NCBI RefSeq assembly: GCF_029589495.1
Contig: NZ_JAAIVF010000001.1
Coordinates: 1,054,001 to 1,118,000, forward strand
Length of the DNA: 64,000 nt
Origin: Speluncibacter jeojiensis
Lineage (GTDB): Bacteria; Actinomycetota; Actinomycetes; Mycobacteriales; Mycobacteriaceae
Reading direction: 5' to 3'
Position numbers and translations under genes: made by a program. Within the stretch, counting starts at the first letter, position 1, and each line of letters begins with the position of its first letter. Below the pieces are notes generated by a model. The model had not been told where the DNA came from. It worked only from the letters and a program-made list of their open reading frames with translations, and made no database searches. Below, in pieces: positions 1 to 7,638 of the stretch.

Positions 1-2
1 GC

Positions 3-185
3 GAGCACATGCGCCTGCACGTCTCCGCCGGCATCGGAACGTCGCCGTATGCGCCGGCCAGGTTCTGCTGCCGCCCCGAGGCCACCCTGCTCACCCTCGT
101 CGCCAACCAGGATCGGGACCCCGAAAGCGGTCCGGAAACCGGCGCTGAACAGCACGTTTCGCGATCTGAGGCAGGCGTGCGTTAG
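3..185 (+). CDS. C-terminal fragment of an unrecognised protein
   Basis: An open frame enters from the left edge and stops at TAG 183-185, giving about 60 residues. The other two forward frames either stop earlier or translate to Arg/Pro-rich text typical of a wrong frame, so this is the best candidate for the tail of a gene starting outside the window. It begins [16 protein letters not shown] and contains a short hydrophobic stretch (TLLTLVANQ). No domain is recognisable. It ends 34 bases before the tRNA gene. The coding call rests on composition only. Confidence 0.35.
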   Translation, partial: EHMRLHVSAGIGTSPYAPARFCCRPEATLLTLVANQDRDPESGPETGAEQHVSRSEAGVR

Positions 186-219
186 ACTCGCCAAGGTTCG
201 ATTCGCAAGGGTCGAAACC

Positions 220-292
<73 letters not shown>

Positions 293-298
293 CACACA

Positions 299-341
299 GA
301 CCGCCTCCGCTCTGATCTTCAGAGCGGAGGCGGTCTTTTTT
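299..341 (+). terminator. Rho-independent terminator of the tRNA-Pro gene
   Basis: A perfect 15-bp stem (GACCGCCTCCGCTCT, 299-313, pairing with 321-335), a 7-nt loop and a run of six T at 336-341. One of the two cleanest intrinsic terminators in the window. Confidence 0.95.
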
Positions 342-448
342 CATCGACCTTTCACGCATCGACCGTTCCCCCAGTCGGCTCTCAGCGCGGCCACAGCGGT
401 GCTGCATAGCCTTCGGAGATCCCCGCCCCGAAGGAGACGCCGAACGTT

Positions 449-958
449 ATGGGACCGACCACCGTCAACGGGCTCCCCGCCCATGTCCTGTTCGTCCACT
501 TCGTGGTGGTGCTCGTGCCGCTGGCGGCGCTTCTGCTGATCCTGTCCGCGTGCTGGCCCGCGGCCCGCAGGCGACTGGGCGTGCTCACCCCGGCAGTCGC
601 GCTGGTGGCGTTGGTCCTCGTACCGCTCACGACGCATGCCGGCGAGTGGCTCGAGCACCACACCGCGCGGGATCCGCTCGTGCGGGCCCACGCGCACCTC
701 GGGGACACGCTGCTGTACTGGTCCGCTGCGGTGTTCGTCGTGTCCGCCGTGTCGTGGGCGGTGCAGCAGGACCGTTTTCGTGCACGGCTGACCGGGTGGG
801 CGCGCCGGGCGGTGACCGGACGGGGCGTGACCGTCACCGTGGCGGTTCTCGCCGTGCTCGTCGCGGTCGGGTCGGTGGTGCAGGTGTACCGGATCGGCGA
901 CAGCGGCGCGAAGGCCGTCTGGCACGACCAGTCGACGGCCGCGACCGCACCCCGGTGA
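449..958 (+). CDS. DUF2231-like four-helix membrane protein
   Basis: A 169-residue integral membrane protein with about four hydrophobic helices (roughly residues 12-35, 44-62, 85-105 and 124-146). The N-terminal INGLPxHxLxVH-type motif (here NGLPAHVLFVH, His12 and His17) followed by a helix rich in Val and Leu is the signature of DUF2231 membrane proteins. A second His cluster (HAGEWLEHH) follows helix 2; such histidines could bind haem or metal, but this is inference. An AAGGAG at 431-436 supports the ATG at 449. It is a single-gene unit: a terminator lies upstream and 113 bases separate it from the next gene. Function is unknown. Confidence 0.7.
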   Translation: MGPTTVNGLPAHVLFVHFVVVLVPLAALLLILSACWPAARRRLGVLTPAVALVALVLVPLTTHAGEWLEHHTARDPLVRAHAHLGDTLLYWSAAVFVVSAVSWAVQQDRFRARLTGWARRAVTGRGVTVTVAVLAVLVAVGSVVQVYRIGDSGAKAVWHDQSTAATAPR

Positions 959-980
959 CGCCGAGGCGCGGTCACCGCCT

Positions 981-995
981 TTGATAACGAATCAA
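981..995. promoter_or_regulatory. Short inverted repeat upstream of the SPW gene
   Basis: TTGAT-aacga-ATCAA, arms of five bases, in an AT-richer stretch about 77 bases before the SPW-protein start. A possible operator or promoter element; its short length makes chance plausible. Confidence 0.25.
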
Positions 996-1071
996 CCCCT
1001 TTACCTGGGAAATATCATTGATTAGAGAGGGTCTGTTCCGCCTCTCACCGTCTCAAGGAGGTGAGTGCATC

Positions 1072-1500
1072 ATGTCGACAGCGAACCTGCCCATTGAGAA
1101 GCACCCTGACATCGCCGCGCTTCGTGAACACTACGACCAGGCTGCAGGGACTCCGGTTGGACAGTTCACCGATGGTCTGACCTTGCTGGCCGGCCTGTAC
1201 ATGGCCGTGTCGCCCTGGATCATCGGGTTCCACGGCACGACGAACCTGATGATGAGCAACCTCATCGCAGGTCTGGCCGTGGCCGTGCTGGCGATCGGGT
1301 TCAGTTCGGCGCACGGCCGGTTCCACGGGCTCGCGTGGACCGTGCCGGCACTGGGTGTGTGGATGATCATCAGCCCGTGGGTCGTCGTCGGAGTATCCAC
1401 GACCGCCGGAATGATCTGGTCGAACGTCGTCGGCGGCGCCGTCGTGCTGCTGCTGGGGATGGGCGTCGCGGGTATGGGGATGATGCGTATGCGCAAGTGA
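1072..1500 (+). CDS. SPW repeat membrane protein
   Basis: A 142-residue membrane protein with two copies of the SPW repeat: Ser47-Pro48-Trp49 (VSPWIIGF) and Ser101-Pro102-Trp103 (ISPWVVVG). Each starts a pair of transmembrane segments, giving about four helices after a polar N-terminal tail of some 33 residues. The frame opens earlier, but AAGGAGGTGA at 1055-1064 sits correctly before ATG 1072, so that start is chosen. SPW proteins occur in actinobacteria and proteobacteria; their role is not established and some are linked to stress. It stands alone and ends convergent with the dodecin gene. Confidence 0.85.
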   Translation: MSTANLPIEKHPDIAALREHYDQAAGTPVGQFTDGLTLLAGLYMAVSPWIIGFHGTTNLMMSNLIAGLAVAVLAIGFSSAHGRFHGLAWTVPALGVWMIISPWVVVGVSTTAGMIWSNVVGGAVVLLLGMGVAGMGMMRMRK

Positions 1501-1638
1501 GCACGAGTCGCACACGGCCCCGGCCGGCAAGTCCGGTGAGGTGACCGTGTGAGGACAGCGGGGACGGTGCCGGGGCTACCCTCCCCGCTCAGTTCTGCCC
1601 CGGGACTCACGTCCGAAGGCCGGCAGAAAAAAGCCCGA

Positions 1639-1854
1639 TCAGTCCTCGTCGTCGACCCGGAAGCCGACCTTGACGGTCACCTGGATGTGGGCGACGGACC
1701 CGTCGACGACGTGGCCGCGGGTGTGCACCACCTCGAACCACTCGCAGTTGCGGATCGTCGCCGCCGCCCGCGAGACAGCCTTGCGGATGGCGTCGTCGTA
1801 GCCGACGCTCGAGGAGCCGACGACCTCGGTGACCCGGTAGACGTGATCGCTCAT
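1639..1854 (-). CDS. Dodecin family flavin-binding protein
   Basis: 71 residues beginning MSDHVYRVTEVVGSSSVGYD. Dodecins are small dodecameric hollow-sphere proteins that store or buffer flavins. Visible family features are the N-terminal YRVTEVVGSS strand, the AIRKAVSRAAATIRN helix, the flavin-stacking Trp in CEWFEVV and the closing strand VAHIQVTVKVGFR. Length and sequence agree with mycobacterial dodecins (Rv1498A type). The start is fixed by GAGAGGA just upstream on the minus strand. It lies 49 bases downstream of a membrane protein gene on the same strand and may share its transcript. Confidence 0.93.
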   Translation of the reverse strand: MSDHVYRVTEVVGSSSVGYDDAIRKAVSRAAATIRNCEWFEVVHTRGHVVDGSVAHIQVTVKVGFRVDDED

Positions 1855-1903
1855 GGCAAATCCTCTCTCGAGAGGGCCGGGTATTCCGCGAGCGTACGCC
1901 GGA

Positions 1904-2437
1904 TCAGCGTGTCGGCACCGGCGTTTGCGACCGGTCCCCGGCCGCACCGACATCCTTCTGCGCGACCGCGAGAGCCCGCCCGAGGGTGCGCACCGCGAAC
2001 CACACCGCACCCGCCGCGAGCGGCAGGTTCAGGCCCACGCCGAGCCCGATGGCCAGCATCTTGCCGGCGCCCGGCGCGGAGGTGCAGATGTCGAACCAGC
2101 TGTCCATCGCGAGCAGCGCCGCACCGGCGACCGCGGTCAGTGCGCTGCGCGGGTCGTGGCGCCGGATCAGCCATACGGTGGCTGCGGCAAATGCTGCGAT
2201 CCCGAGGTCGAGCCCGATCCACGCGGCGGCCCAGTTGTGCGCCAGTGCGATGGAGGGCAGCGTGTTGCCCAGGTAGCCGACCCACGGCAGCATCCAGGCC
2301 ACCATGCCGCCGGCGATCAGCGCGACGATCCCCTTGAGCCCGAGCCGGCGCAGCCACGCGACCGGCGGCCATTCGCGCACGGCGGAACCACCTGATGCGA
2401 TCACGGACAGGGCGGAACCGGCGGAGAGAGGAGCCAC
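1904..2437 (-). CDS. Conserved actinobacterial membrane protein, function unknown
   Basis: 177 residues with four likely transmembrane helices (about 35-53, 72-90, 100-117 and 126-148). The pattern WxxYLxNTLPS...HNWAAAWIGLD...RRH...LLAMDSWFDICTSAPG recurs in small actinobacterial membrane proteins of unknown role; the acidic DSWFD motif lies at the end of helix 3. The C-terminal tail is short and charged. It is divergent from the two-component operon that starts at about 2606, with a palindrome in the shared upstream region, and precedes the dodecin gene on the same strand. I cannot assign a function. Confidence 0.6.
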   Translation of the reverse strand: MAPLSAGSALSVIASGGSAVREWPPVAWLRRLGLKGIVALIAGGMVAWMLPWVGYLGNTLPSIALAHNWAAAWIGLDLGIAAFAAATVWLIRRHDPRSALTAVAGAALLAMDSWFDICTSAPGAGKMLAIGLGVGLNLPLAAGAVWFAVRTLGRALAVAQKDVGAAGDRSQTPVPTR

Positions 2438-2493
2438 GCCTCCATCGTGCTGGCGACGACCCCCGTTGTCGGCACCGCCAACCCACCAACCGT

Positions 2494-2513
2494 GGGTAGG
2501 GTTTTCCCTACCC
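2494..2513. promoter_or_regulatory. Palindromic operator candidate GGGTAGGG-TTTT-CCCTACCC
   Basis: A perfect inverted repeat with 8-base arms and a TTTT centre, between the divergent membrane gene (start 2437) and the histidine kinase gene (start about 2606). The position and symmetry suit a dimeric LuxR-type response regulator, most simply the one encoded downstream at 3880-4530. Its four-T centre could also form an RNA hairpin, but no T tail follows. Confidence 0.55.
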
Positions 2514-2605
2514 GTCGTCCGTCAACGGTCAAGGAGGCACGTCGCGATCCAATATCGTGGGCCCGAGACCCATCATGGGACGCAGACCGGAGGGCGGTGG
2601 ACGAC

Positions 2606-3892
2606 GTGACCAGCACCCGGTCCCTGCGCATTCCGACCGACCCGGCGCGCGCACCGTTCGCGTCCGAGTTGTGGCTGGCCGCGATCGGGCTGCTCTTCGA
2701 CGCGGTCACCGGCCTGGCGGGGCTGGCACTGTTGCTGCTGTTCGCGCTGTCCCTGCTGCTCTACCCGCTCGTGTACATCGGCCTGCCGCTGCCGGTCTGG
2801 TCCGCGGCACTGCTGCTGCGGCTGAGCCGGTTCCAGCGTCGGCCCATGCTGATCACCCTGGGCGCCGAGATCGGCGAGCCCACCGCGGTCGAGACGGCCG
2901 GCTCAGCACGCGAGCGGGCGCACACGGCGCTGACCGCACGGACGCTGTGGCGCAGCGTCGGGTACTGGGCGCTGCGGATCCCGTTGACCGTGCTCACCGT
3001 CGGCGGCGTGGTCGCGTTGCTCGCCGGGCCGATCGCGCTGGCCGCGTTGCCCGGCTACTGGCGCAACTACCCCACCCGGTCCGCGGACTTCGGCCCGGTG
3101 ACCATCCACACCTGGTTCGGTACGGCGGTCGCCGCCGCGTGCGCGCTGATCTTCCTGTTCCTGGCCACCCCGGTGCTCATCCGCTGGCTCGCCGACCTCG
3201 ACGTGGTGGCGGCGCGTGCGCTGCTGGCGCCGCAGACCCTCACCGAGCGGGTCGCCGAGCTGACCACCAGCCGCCAGCGTGTGGTCGACTCCGCGGAAGC
3301 CGAGCGGCGCCGCATCGAACGCGACCTGCACGACGGGGCGCAGCAGCGGTTGGTGTCGCTGGCCATGCTGCTGGGCCGGGTGCGGTCCCGGCTCGGCCCC
3401 GACGCCGATCCGGTCACCCGCGAACTGGTCGACCAGGCGCACCGGGAGGCGAAGGCGTCGATCACCGAACTGCGGGACCTGACCCGCGGGCTGCACCCGC
3501 CGGTGCTCACCGACCGCGGACTCGACGCCGCACTGTCCGCGGTGGCCGCCCGCGCGCCCATCCCGGTCTCGATCGAAGTGGCACCCGAGCTCACCGGCGA
3601 GCACCGTCCCCCGGCGACCCTCGAGGCGATCGTGTATTTCGTTGTCGCCGAGGCACTCACGAACGTCGCCAAGCACGCCGGCGCCTCGCACGCGTGGGTC
3701 CGCGTCACGCGCACCCCGGCCCGGCTGCGCGCGGTCATCATCGACGACGGCCGCGGCGGAGCGCATCCGGTTCCCGGCGGCGGGCTGACCGGCATCGCGG
3801 ACCGGCTCAGCGGCATCGACGGCACGCTGCACATCGACAGCCCGGCGACGGGGACGACGACGGTGACCGTGGAGGTGCCGTGCGCATCGTGA
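2606..3892 (+). CDS. NarL-type sensor histidine kinase with N-terminal putative sensor membrane domain
   Basis: About 428 residues. The first 220 hold four hydrophobic segments in the style of the PF13796 putative sensor domain. A HisKA_3 dimerisation helix follows with RRRIERDLHDGAQQRL, His242 being the predicted phosphorylation site. The HATPase_c domain shows the N-box AEALTNVAKHA and G-boxes DDGRGG and GGGLTGIADR. The start is uncertain: GTG 2606 is chosen as nine codons upstream nothing resembles the family, but GTG 2597, right after GGAGGG, is an alternative. It overlaps the response regulator gene by 13 bases, so the two are translationally coupled. The signal is unknown; these kinases often sense membrane or envelope state. 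Confidence 0.88.
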   Translation: MTSTRSLRIPTDPARAPFASELWLAAIGLLFDAVTGLAGLALLLLFALSLLLYPLVYIGLPLPVWSAALLLRLSRFQRRPMLITLGAEIGEPTAVETAGSARERAHTALTARTLWRSVGYWALRIPLTVLTVGGVVALLAGPIALAALPGYWRNYPTRSADFGPVTIHTWFGTAVAAACALIFLFLATPVLIRWLADLDVVAARALLAPQTLTERVAELTTSRQRVVDSAEAERRRIERDLHDGAQQRLVSLAMLLGRVRSRLGPDADPVTRELVDQAHREAKASITELRDLTRGLHPPVLTDRGLDAALSAVAARAPIPVSIEVAPELTGEHRPPATLEAIVYFVVAEALTNVAKHAGASHAWVRVTRTPARLRAVIIDDGRGGAHPVPGGGLTGIADRLSGIDGTLHIDSPATGTTTVTVEVPCAS

Positions 3893-4530
3893 TCGCCGAG
3901 GACTCGGTGCTGCTGCGCGAGGGGGTGCGCAGCCTCCTGATCGAGCAGGGCGCCGAGGTGGTCGCCGCGGTCGGCGACGGCGAACAGTTGCTGCGGTCCG
4001 TCGCGGAGCATCGGCCGGACGTGTGCATCGTCGACGTGCGGATGCCGCCGACCTTCACCGACGAGGGTCTGCGCGCGGCGCTGGTCATCCGGCGGCAGTG
4101 GCCGGACATCGGGGTGCTGGTGCTGTCGCAGTACGTCGAGGAGCGCTACGCGACCGAGTTGATCGGCGACAGCTCGCAGGGCGTCGGCTACCTGCTCAAG
4201 GACCGGGTCGCCGACGTCGAGGAGTTCTACGAGGCCGTGACCCGGGTCGCCGACGCGGGCACCGCGATCGACCCGGACGTGATCAGTCAGCTGCTGGCCC
4301 GCAGCCGCCGCCAGGACCCCCTCGCCACGCTCAGCCCCCGCGAGCGCGAGGTCCTCGCCGCGATGGCCCGCGGAATGTCCAACGCGGGCATCGGATCCGA
4401 GCTGTGCATCGGCTCGGCGGCCGTGGAGAAGCACATCACGAACATCTTCCTGAAGCTCGGACTGAGCACCTCGGGCGGCGAGCACCGTCGGGTGCACGCC
4501 GTGCTGCGGTATCTGGGCGCCGAGTCGTGA
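3880..4530 (+). CDS. NarL/LuxR-type response regulator
   Basis: 216 residues starting at GTG 3880, inside the end of the kinase gene. The receiver domain (1-120) has the acidic pair AEDS near the N-terminus, the phospho-acceptor Asp52 in CIVDVRMPP and Lys in LLKDRV. A LuxR-type HTH (about 145-205) has LSPREREVLAAMARGMSN and EKHITNIFLKL. It is the output partner of the overlapping kinase and may bind the palindrome at 2494-2513. The following gene starts at GTG 4527 within its stop (GTGA), so all three form one operon, and that product is a likely part of the response. Confidence 0.93.
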   Translation: MRIVIAEDSVLLREGVRSLLIEQGAEVVAAVGDGEQLLRSVAEHRPDVCIVDVRMPPTFTDEGLRAALVIRRQWPDIGVLVLSQYVEERYATELIGDSSQGVGYLLKDRVADVEEFYEAVTRVADAGTAIDPDVISQLLARSRRQDPLATLSPREREVLAAMARGMSNAGIGSELCIGSAAVEKHITNIFLKLGLSTSGGEHRRVHAVLRYLGAES

Positions 4531-5318
4531 GCCAAACCGATCCCGTCCGGCATCCCACGCTCGAGACCACCCGCCACCGGGTGCTGCTCGCCGGCGGTCC
4601 GGCGCTGCTGGTGGTGGTGGGCCTGGCCGTCTGGCTGATCGTGGGGGTCCTGCTGTCCGGTCATCGGACCTTCCTGTTCGACGCCACCGTCACCCCCCAC
4701 GGCGACGTGCTGCGCCTGCGTGGGGTCGGCGACGCGACGTTCGTCTCCTCGGACGACGGACGGATCCACGTGCACGCCGGCGGGCGGTACCGCGGCAGTC
4801 CACCCCGCGTCGACCTCGCGGACGGCAACTCGCTGATCACGAGTTCGTGCCCGGAGTCCGCGCTGAGCCGGTGCCGGGTGCGGCTGGAGATCGCCGTGCC
4901 GCCGGACCTGGCACTGCGAGTGCAGTTGGTCACCGGGTCGGTCCTCGTGGAGGGGTTGCGCTCGAACGTGGCCGTCGCGACCGACGACGGCGAGGTCACC
5001 GTCATCGACCCCACCGGTCCGGTGGTCGCCGAGACCGGCAACGGCAACATCACCGTCAGCGGCGCCCGCTCGGCCCAGGTGCGCGCCCGCAGCGCGAGCG
5101 GCGAGGTCGACATGAACTTCGACGCCCCGCCCGACCTCGTCGACGCGCATTCCGGCGGCGGGGACGTGATCGTGCGCATCCACGACCCCCTGCCGTCCGC
5201 GGTGCGCACCGACGCCGAGGGCGGTGTCGCCACCGTGACCGTCCCCGTCGATCCGGCCGCGCCCCGCTCGATCGACGCGGCGACCGCCGATGGTGACATC
5301 ATCGTCAGCGTCCGCTGA
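4527..5318 (+). CDS. DUF4097-like beta-helical surface protein, membrane anchored
   Basis: 263 residues: a short cytosolic N-terminus, one transmembrane helix (about 21-43, VLLAGGPALLVVVGLAVWLIVGVLL) and an extracytoplasmic domain of repeated short beta-strands with the VxTDDGxVTV, AETGNGNITV and RSASGEVDMNF rhythm typical of DUF4097/DUF4098 adhesin-like beta-helices. No enzymatic motif is visible. It starts at GTG 4527 overlapping the regulator stop and is the third gene of the two-component operon, in line with a role in reporting or responding to envelope stress. Two cysteines (CPESALSRC) could form a disulphide outside the cell. Confidence 0.7.
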   Translation: MSQTDPVRHPTLETTRHRVLLAGGPALLVVVGLAVWLIVGVLLSGHRTFLFDATVTPHGDVLRLRGVGDATFVSSDDGRIHVHAGGRYRGSPPRVDLADGNSLITSSCPESALSRCRVRLEIAVPPDLALRVQLVTGSVLVEGLRSNVAVATDDGEVTVIDPTGPVVAETGNGNITVSGARSAQVRARSASGEVDMNFDAPPDLVDAHSGGGDVIVRIHDPLPSAVRTDAEGGVATVTVPVDPAAPRSIDAATADGDIIVSVR

Positions 5319-5333
5319 CCAGGAGGTGCCCCC

Positions 5334-6539
5334 ATGCCGGTTCATCAGTGGCCCGACGACGATCCGAGCCGCAACGAGGTCCGTTCGGCTGCAAGCATGT
5401 TCGAGCAGGCGGTGGACCTGATCAGCCATCCGGTCCAGGACGCGCACCGCGCGCTGGCCGACCGCGTGTTCGGCGCTCTGGGTTCACTCCGGCGCCTCGG
5501 GCCGGTGGCCGCGCCGGCACGCGCCGCGCACGACAGCCTCGCCGAACTCACCTACGCCGGGGTGCGGGCGGGCGCGACGGCGTTGACCGGGATGATCAGC
5601 ACGGCCGCCGAGGTCCTGCCCGAGGACGCGGTGTCCTACGCGGATGCCGAGAGTTCGATCATCGTCGGCACGATCCACGGGGTCGTCGACGGCGATCCGA
5701 GCGAGAGTGAGGACGAGGCAGAAGCCGAGACGGAGTCGGCGGCAGAGGCAGAGGGCGCGCCCGTGCTCGGAACGCACCAGCACCTGCGCCGTTTCGGCTC
5801 GTCGACGGTGCTGCTCACCGACGGCGCCCCAGTGACCGACCACGCGGTGGTCCTGGTGCACGCGCTCGGCGCGACCGAGCAGGCGTGGTGGTACCGCACC
5901 GGCGGCTCGGGCACGGTGGTCGCGGGCCTGGCCGAGCTGGGGTGCACGCCGGTGATCCTGCGCCTGGATCCGGCGCGGTCGGTCGCCGACAACGGCCGCG
6001 AGCTGTCCCGGATGCTCGCCGCACTGGTCGCCGGGTGGCCGGGTCCGGGGACCGTGCCGCCGCGACGGATCGACCTCGTCGGGCATTCGATCGGCGGACT
6101 GGTGGTCCGGCACGCCTGTGCTGCAACGGAATCCGACCTGTGGCTGCCGCTGGTACGGACGGCGTGCTATCTCGGCACGCCCCATCTGGGCGCGCCGGTG
6201 AACCGGGGCTCCCGGCAACTGGCCGAGGCGTTGAAGATGGCTCCCGAGGGCCGGACCATGGGCGAGTTCGCCGGGCTGCGCCACACCGTCGACGATGCCC
6301 TACGCCACGGCACCGACCTACCGCTGACGGAAGGGGTTCGGCATGTCGGCGTGGTCGCCACGCTGGCCGAGGACCCGGAGTGCTGGTGGGCCGACCGCCT
6401 CGGTGACGGCCTGGTGAGCATGCGTAGCGCGCGCGGTCCGCTCGCCGAGACCGTGGTGCTGCCCGACACCGGCCACCTGCGACTGCTCGAACACCGACGG
6501 GTCGCAGAGTTGTTGCGGGAGTTGACCTCCGACGAGTGA
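5334..6539 (+). CDS. Alpha/beta hydrolase, lipase or PGAP1-like esterase
   Basis: 401 residues. The N-terminal 160 hold a helical region and an acidic Glu/Ser/Ala-rich linker (about 120-143). The catalytic domain then begins VVLVHALGATEQAWW (oxyanion region) and has the nucleophile elbow GHSIGG with Ser252. A late Asp (EDPECWWADRLGDGLVS) and His in PDTGHLRLLEH complete a plausible Ser-Asp-His triad. No signal peptide is seen, so it is probably cytosolic or peripheral. An AGGAGG just upstream fixes ATG 5334, 15 bases after the preceding gene, so it may belong to the same operon. The substrate is unknown; esters of lipids are the usual targets. Confidence 0.8.
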   Translation: MPVHQWPDDDPSRNEVRSAASMFEQAVDLISHPVQDAHRALADRVFGALGSLRRLGPVAAPARAAHDSLAELTYAGVRAGATALTGMISTAAEVLPEDAVSYADAESSIIVGTIHGVVDGDPSESEDEAEAETESAAEAEGAPVLGTHQHLRRFGSSTVLLTDGAPVTDHAVVLVHALGATEQAWWYRTGGSGTVVAGLAELGCTPVILRLDPARSVADNGRELSRMLAALVAGWPGPGTVPPRRIDLVGHSIGGLVVRHACAATESDLWLPLVRTACYLGTPHLGAPVNRGSRQLAEALKMAPEGRTMGEFAGLRHTVDDALRHGTDLPLTEGVRHVGVVATLAEDPECWWADRLGDGLVSMRSARGPLAETVVLPDTGHLRLLEHRRVAELLRELTSDE

Positions 6540-6590
6540 GCGGCGGACTGCCGCAGCAGACCGCCCGCCCATGAGGACAGCTCGGGCGAC

Positions 6591-7016
6591 TCAGACGGTC
6601 GCGGTGACGGTCACGTCGACATTGCCGCTGGTGGCGCGCGAGTACGGGCACATCTGGTGCGACTTCTCCATGACCTCGTCGGCCTGAGTCTGGGTCAGTC
6701 CGGGCAGCGTCCCGGTGATGGTGCCGGCGAGGCCGAAGTTCCCCGTCTCGTCCTGGCCGATGCCGACGTCCACCTTCACGGTGTCACCGGAGAGCGTCAG
6801 GCCCATGTCCTTGGCCACGTTGCGCACCGCCTGGTGGAAGCAGGCCGCCCAGCCCGCCGAGAACAGCTGCTCGGGGTTGGTCGCACCGCCCGGGCCGCCC
6901 ATCTCCTTCGGGAACTTGACGTCGAAGTCCAGGCGACCGTCGGAGGAGGCGACGTGACCGTTGCGGCCGTCACCGGTGGAGGTCGACGTGGCGGTGTACG
7001 CGACATTCAGGCTCAT
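6591..7016 (-). CDS. ohr: Organic hydroperoxide resistance protein Ohr
   Basis: 141 residues of the Ohr/OsmC family, thiol peroxidases that reduce organic and fatty acid hydroperoxides to alcohols. Both redox cysteines are present at the usual places: Cys59 in [11 protein letters not shown] and Cys123 in [13 protein letters not shown]. Length and the opening [16 protein letters not shown] match Ohr rather than the shorter OsmC. AAGGAG precedes the ATG. The start overlaps the stop of the Fur-type regulator gene by four bases (ATGA), so the two are translationally coupled. Ohr is usually controlled by the MarR-type OhrR; a Fur-type partner is unusual. Confidence 0.93.
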   Translation of the reverse strand: MSLNVAYTATSTSTGDGRNGHVASSDGRLDFDVKFPKEMGGPGGATNPEQLFSAGWAACFHQAVRNVAKDMGLTLSGDTVKVDVGIGQDETGNFGLAGTITGTLPGLTQTQADEVMEKSHQMCPYSRATSGNVDVTVTATV

Positions 7017-7477
7017 TCGGAACTCCTTGTGTTCGTTGGGTTGACGTTCATCGGAGCGGATCGGCAGGAGGGGCACAGTCCCCAGAACACGACCTCGGCC
7101 TCGTCCACGAGGTAGCCGTGCGTGTCCGACGGGTCCAGGCACGGCGCGTGCCCGACGACGCAGTCGACATCGGTGACGGCGCCGCAGGACCGGCAGACCA
7201 GGTGATGGTGGTTGTCGCCGGTGCGGGCCTCGAACCGGGCCGGCGACCCGGCCGGCTCGATCCGGCGCAGGATTCCCGCCCCGACACAGGCCTTGAGCAC
7301 GTCGTACACGGCCTGCGTGGAGACGGAGCCGAGCTCCCGCCGGACATCGGTGGCGACGCGATCCGCGTCCGAATGCGGGTGCGCGGCGACGACCTTCAGG
7401 ACCGCGAGCCGCGGCGCGGTCACCCGCAGTCCCGCAGCGCGCAGCAGCACCCGGGGATCACCGTCGCTGTCGTGCAT
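7013..7477 (-). CDS. Fur-family transcriptional regulator, FurA/PerR type
   Basis: 154 residues from ATG 7477. The N-terminal winged helix has [19 protein letters not shown] and [23 protein letters not shown]. The dimerisation half has the metal-binding run [12 protein letters not shown], then [11 protein letters not shown] and a C-terminal CPSC pair. This resembles mycobacterial FurA, an iron/peroxide-responsive repressor normally next to katG. Here the downstream partner is ohr, overlapped by four bases. The frame opens earlier, but this ATG lies seven bases after a sigma-A-like -10 box, which suggests a leaderless message. The regulator probably represses its own promoter and ohr. Confidence 0.9.
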   Translation of the reverse strand: MHDSDGDPRVLLRAAGLRVTAPRLAVLKVVAAHPHSDADRVATDVRRELGSVSTQAVYDVLKACVGAGILRRIEPAGSPARFEARTGDNHHHLVCRSCGAVTDVDCVVGHAPCLDPSDTHGYLVDEAEVVFWGLCPSCRSAPMNVNPTNTRSSE

Positions 7478-7484
7478 GACTCCC

Positions 7485-7512
7485 AGTATGCGCTTTGTCT
7501 GGAGTCGGTCAA
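7485..7512 (-). promoter_or_regulatory. Predicted sigma-A promoter of the fur-ohr operon, leaderless
   Basis: On the minus strand, TTGACC (7512-7507), a 16-base spacer and CATACT (7490-7485). Only seven bases separate the -10 box from ATG 7477, so transcription would start at or next to the start codon, and no ribosome binding site is seen. The flanking AT-rich sequence is where an autoregulating Fur protein would be expected to bind. Confidence 0.6.
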
Positions 7513-7638
7513 GATAAAGCGGCCGATCCGGGGCCCGGGAGATGATCACGGGTGGTTAGAATGCCTTGGCTCGGCGCCTACGGGGAGGCGCGCAGGAAGA
7601 ACCGGCGCGCGCCGGACTGAGGGGAGCGTGGTTCAGCA

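Noticed and set aside
1549-2337. A plus-strand open frame over the dodecin and membrane-protein genes
   Set aside because: Arg/Pro-rich antisense text; the minus strand encodes a clear dodecin.
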